Below are positions 61,215 to 64,000 of a stretch of 64,000 nt of DNA, piece after piece. Below the pieces are notes generated by a model. That model did not search any database. It worked only from the letters and a program-made list of their open reading frames with translations, and had not been told where the DNA came from. Origin of the DNA: Litorimonas sp964511495 (GTDB lineage: Bacteria; Pseudomonadota; Alphaproteobacteria; Caulobacterales; Maricaulaceae); contig CAZEFT010000010.1 in assembly GCA_964511495.1 (NCBI GenBank), positions 1 through 64,000 on the forward strand, given 5' to 3'. How positions within the stretch are numbered: the first letter of the stretch is position 1; every line of letters starts with the position of its first letter. A program made the position numbers and the translations under genes.

Positions 61215-62761
61215 CTTTTGGGCTTATCCAAAAGACTGTCCAAGCGCGCCGATAAATCCTCTTTCCTTGAGGCCTCATTGTCAATGTCAGGCTCTTCTGA
61301 CGCAATATCGCCTCCAGCAATATCTTCGAAATCGCGTGCAACCTCTTCATTATCATCGTCATCACCGACGTCTTCCAAAACGTCCAATTCGTCATCCGCC
61401 AGACCGGCCTTGCGCCGAGACGCCCCTGACTCATAGCGAGGATGAATAAGCTCTCCTGTATCGCCAAAACTAAATGTCAGACGCCGCCAATCGGACGCGC
61501 TGTAATCAAACGCTTCGCCCTCCGGGTCTAAGTCTGACCAATCCGGATCGAGTGGCGCTGTAGCCGCGCGCTCATACCATAAACGCGCATCAGTGCGATT
61601 ACCGAGCTTCTCTTCAATTTGTCCGGCTAATTGACACAGTCGAGCTGTCGGTGGTTCAGAATCGGCATCTAACTGCAAATAGGGGGCGAGAATTGACAAA
61701 GCACCAACATAGTCTTCATTGCGAAGTTTTTCTTCAGCCTGCAACATATGGGTCTCTTTATGGGAGGCATTTGTTTTGACGAGTGAGTCGATGCGTTTTG
61801 CCCGCGCGCGGTCACTTTCGCCTTCAATCAAATCATTTAAGGCAAGGGCCAAAGCCGGATGAGGCTGCCTCGCCCAAGCTTTTTCTATCAATGAAATTGC
61901 TTTGCGCTGCTCACCCGCCACCCGTAACAATTTTGCAGAGAGCGCCACGGCAGGCGAAAACTCCGGCGCTGAGTTTGCCGCCTTGACGGCCAATTCTGTC
62001 GCCAATTGCGATTGTCCACTCTCCATAACCCGGCTGGCTTTCGCCGCCAACAGAACGGCACGACGGCGACGCGCTACATCTTTATCAATATGTTTGCGTT
62101 TTTCGCCTCGATCCAATGTCTCTTTCGCCGCCGCCCAGTCGCATTCCGACATTTGCGCCCGAAAGAGGATATCAAAGGCCCAACGGGCATTTTTATTCGC
62201 ATCATAAGCTGACCTCGCTTGCTCCTCCGCCCCTCTCACGTCACCACAAGCCAAAAGCGTGCGGGCCAAACCATGTTGACCGGTCGCACGTGTCTTTTCT
62301 GAGCCCAACATGGCCGTGTAATGAGCGGCCGCTTCCTGATTGTCCCCGCAGGCTTCAGCAGCTTGGGCGCTGACAATACGTCCCAGATCATCAGAACTGA
62401 TTAAAGCGCGCGCCTTCTCGGCCTTTTTACGGGCTTTACTGGCATCACCATCTGCACCTGCCAGAAGTGCTTCCTCCATCGCTTCAAGCGCTTGATTACG
62501 GCGACGCAAACCGACGCCTGAACGAATACGTGAGGGTAAACGCCATAACCAAACGACCAATGACCAGAATAAAATTAACGAAACAATCAATACGCTCGCC
62601 AGAACGATGACGGCCTGCCACGTTAAAACAATCGGGTTCATCGCCAACAGCCCCGTCTCAGCAGAAGAGGACAAAGTAAGCGTGGCGTCATCCCCGACAT
62701 AGAGCATCAACCCTGCCAAAGCGGCGATGAGGATGAGGAAAACCATTACATATTTCGTCAT
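61211..62761 (-). CDS. hemY: HemY-like membrane TPR protein
   Basis: 516 aa. Two N-terminal membrane helices (about 4-21 and 44-73), then the HemY_N domain (LRRRNQALEAMEEALLAGADGDASKARKKAEKARALISSDD) and many TPR repeats (AAQAAEACGDNQEAAAHYTAML, AEEKLRNEDYVGALSILAPYL and others), with an acidic tail. HemY proteins of this kind co-occur with haem synthesis genes, though the function is not settled. The operon order is hemD, mitofilin, hemY. Confidence 0.9.
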   Translation of the reverse strand: MTKYVMVFLILIAALAGLMLYVGDDATLTLSSSAETGLLAMNPIVLTWQAVIVLASVLIVSLILFWSLVVWLWRLPSRIRSGVGLRRRNQALEAMEEALLAGADGDASKARKKAEKARALISSDDLGRIVSAQAAEACGDNQEAAAHYTAMLGSEKTRATGQHGLARTLLACGDVRGAEEQARSAYDANKNARWAFDILFRAQMSECDWAAAKETLDRGEKRKHIDKDVARRRRAVLLAAKASRVMESGQSQLATELAVKAANSAPEFSPAVALSAKLLRVAGEQRKAISLIEKAWARQPHPALALALNDLIEGESDRARAKRIDSLVKTNASHKETHMLQAEEKLRNEDYVGALSILAPYLQLDADSEPPTARLCQLAGQIEEKLGNRTDARLWYERAATAPLDPDWSDLDPEGEAFDYSASDWRRLTFSFGDTGELIHPRYESGASRRKAGLADDELDVLEDVGDDDDNEEVARDFEDIAGGDIASEEPDIDNEASRKEDLSARLDSLLDKPKS

Positions 62762-62828
62762 ATCAGACTGTCTTTCTCTCTGTCATACGGTGTCGGAGTG
62801 TAATCGCTATACCCTGAACCTAACCTAT

Positions 62829-63812
62829 TTACTCATTAACAGACAGGCTGTTCCGCCAATCTTGACCGACATTGCGCAGATTTTGTGGTAAGGATTCAAA
62901 AGTCTTTATGGCCGAATTAAGGTCACCCCGTGACAAAGCCGTTTCAATAGTCTCAATCAATACAATCGGATCATCGGGTTCGCGCACCTGAATATGTTTA
63001 TTGAGCGCTTTAGCAAGGAAACCTTTGTCGCCATTCTCTTTTTCAATCGCCGCAAGCAAAGCGGCTTTCGGGAAGGCCGGTGACTGTGTTAAAATTTCAC
63101 CCCCGTCTCCGTCTGTCGCCTCAACACGCATAGGCAAAATATCACGACTTTGCTTTAAATCGTCTATCTCTGCTTCAAGCTTGGTGATGGTTTCGTTTGA
63201 CACAATTAGGGCAGTTTCCAACTCTGCAAGCCGGGCTTCCAGTCCTGATGTATCGGGCCATGCGAAGCCGTCTTCTTCTGCCTGTTTTAAGGCCTGCAGA
63301 GTATCGGCATTGATGTCCGGCAGAACAGGTTCAGGACGGTTTTCCAAAGTCTCCAAACGCTCTTGCAAACGGCTTTCTAAATCATTGAGTTGGGTTACAT
63401 CAACGCCCTCGATGTTTTGCAAAGACGCTTGGTCTTGCCGCAAACGCGAGACCTCATTTTTCAGAGCGGATATAGAAGTGGAGCTTTCGTCTTTGACCTC
63501 TGCCACCGCAAGATCGAGCTGTCTTTGAATATCGGCTTTGTTAGGCGTTTTGACAAAATGTTGCGCCCCATAGGCCCCACCAACAGCGCCTAACCCTGTT
63601 GATAGGAGAAAGAGACCCAAAACAGGAAGGACGCCCAGACCTTTTCGGGGCTTATCTCCCTTTTCTTCAAGTCCAGAGTCAGAAAGAAGATCTGAGTCAG
63701 CCTCAGCATCCTCTATTTCAACCTCTTCGACTTCTATCGCGTCTTCATCTGCCTCTAGAGGGTCTGTTGTCTCATCAATATCTGACTCTTCATTTGGGTG
63801 TGTATCGCTCAT
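62829..63812 (-). CDS. Alphaproteobacterial mitofilin/Mic60-like protein
   Basis: 327 aa. Acidic N-terminus, one membrane helix (about 60-83, LGVLPVLGLFLLSTGLGAVGGAYGA), then a long coiled coil (about 95-235) and a C-terminal region with FPKAALLAAIEKENGDKGFLAKALNKHIQVREPDDP. This follows the architecture of COG4223 mitofilin homologues, which shape membranes in mitochondria and in alphaproteobacteria. The position between hemD and hemY is typical of the group. Confidence 0.85.
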   Translation of the reverse strand: MSDTHPNEESDIDETTDPLEADEDAIEVEEVEIEDAEADSDLLSDSGLEEKGDKPRKGLGVLPVLGLFLLSTGLGAVGGAYGAQHFVKTPNKADIQRQLDLAVAEVKDESSTSISALKNEVSRLRQDQASLQNIEGVDVTQLNDLESRLQERLETLENRPEPVLPDINADTLQALKQAEEDGFAWPDTSGLEARLAELETALIVSNETITKLEAEIDDLKQSRDILPMRVEATDGDGGEILTQSPAFPKAALLAAIEKENGDKGFLAKALNKHIQVREPDDPIVLIETIETALSRGDLNSAIKTFESLPQNLRNVGQDWRNSLSVNE

Positions 63813-63816
63813 AAAA

Positions 63817-64000
63817 TCAAATCTGGCCGTTCCGACGGTCTAAATCAAGGCGAAGAGCCTGGATCATCTCGGCTTGATCAGGAGACTCTGCTATCAGGCG
63901 TTTTTTAAAATAGGTTCCGCCAAGCGCGGCATCCGTATTCGCGCTGATGGATAAGGCGGTGAATCCATCAAGCTCCTGCAAAACCAAAAGGTCCGTCACA
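63817..64000 (-). CDS. hemD: Uroporphyrinogen-III synthase, C-terminal part (cut by window edge)
   Basis: About 60 residues at the end of the frame (VLQELDGFTALSISANTDAALGGTYFKKRLIAESPDQAEMIQALRLD), open to the window edge. The pattern of a final strand, a helix and a Ser-Pro-x-x-A-x-x-x-A-L end agrees with HemD, and the mitofilin/hemY neighbours support it. The identity rests mostly on context. Confidence 0.65.
   Translation of the reverse strand, partial: VTDLLVLQELDGFTALSISANTDAALGGTYFKKRLIAESPDQAEMIQALRLDLDRRNGQI

Noticed and set aside
1..64000. Insertion sequences, prophage genes, integrase/attachment sites or CRISPR arrays
   Set aside because: No transposase, integrase or phage structural motif and no regularly spaced repeats were seen in any frame; the only repeats are short and local.

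Overview
The window reads as a chromosomal segment of a marine-type alphaproteobacterium of moderate GC, most likely from the Caulobacterales/Hyphomonadales/Maricaulales side. Indicators are CpdR and SciP of the CtrA cell-cycle circuit, a CtrA-type box upstream of sciP, a ROSE-like RNA thermometer on an hsp20 gene, a hemD/mitofilin/hemY cluster, and carA divergent from a GatB/YqeY gene. This lineage call is an inference from gene content. I see no rRNA, tRNA, CRISPR array, transposase or phage genes.

Layout. 1-2.8 kb: an AT-rich accessory island with one STAND-type ATPase (membrane anchor, NB-ARC-like NTPase, TPR-like C-terminus), bracketed by copies of a short intergenic repeat. 2.8-20 kb: xseA and purD (divergent), an exported amidohydrolase, a lipoprotein hydrolase, photolyase, lolA, a membrane-anchored RHH/EF-hand protein, a PfkB kinase, an ATP-grasp protein, a proline-linker beta-helix lipoprotein, an FAD oxidoreductase, two unknown lipoproteins (one SecD-P1-like) and a DMT exporter. 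20-34 kb: a catabolic block. A tyrosine-degradation operon (hppD, ICMT-like, VOC, FAH, maiA) is divergent from a MarR gene with two identical operator palindromes between them. A TetR-scoA-scoB-small membrane protein-thiolase operon is divergent from the leucine operon mccB-mccA-ivd-maoC, with a 10-bp inverted repeat between them. Tyrosine and leucine breakdown both yield acetoacetate, which ScoAB plus thiolase convert to acetyl-CoA, so the block works as one metabolic node.

34-46 kb: a MinD/FlhG-like protein without a P-loop; an EF-hand protein, ECF sigma factor and probable anti-sigma factor; a thioesterase; a ketopantoate-reductase-like protein; hsp20 with an RpoH-type promoter and a ROSE-like leader; a lipoprotein methyltransferase; an SCP2 protein; an alpha/beta hydrolase; hisN; an XRE regulator; N-formylglutamate amidohydrolase; cpdR; sciP; and mnmA, whose start codon is unclear. 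46-64 kb: a SulP transporter, carB, an M48 protease, an AT-rich orphan, an SDR, carA, GatB/YqeY, YggT, the ccmFGHI operon for cytochrome c maturation, and the hemY, mitofilin and hemD cluster running off the right edge.

Most of the window is ordinary housekeeping and catabolic sequence. The parts most worth following up are the STAND gene and its flanking repeats, the hsp20 RNA thermometer, the two EF-hand/regulator arrangements, the P-loop-less MinD-like protein, and the operator palindromes in the catabolic block.
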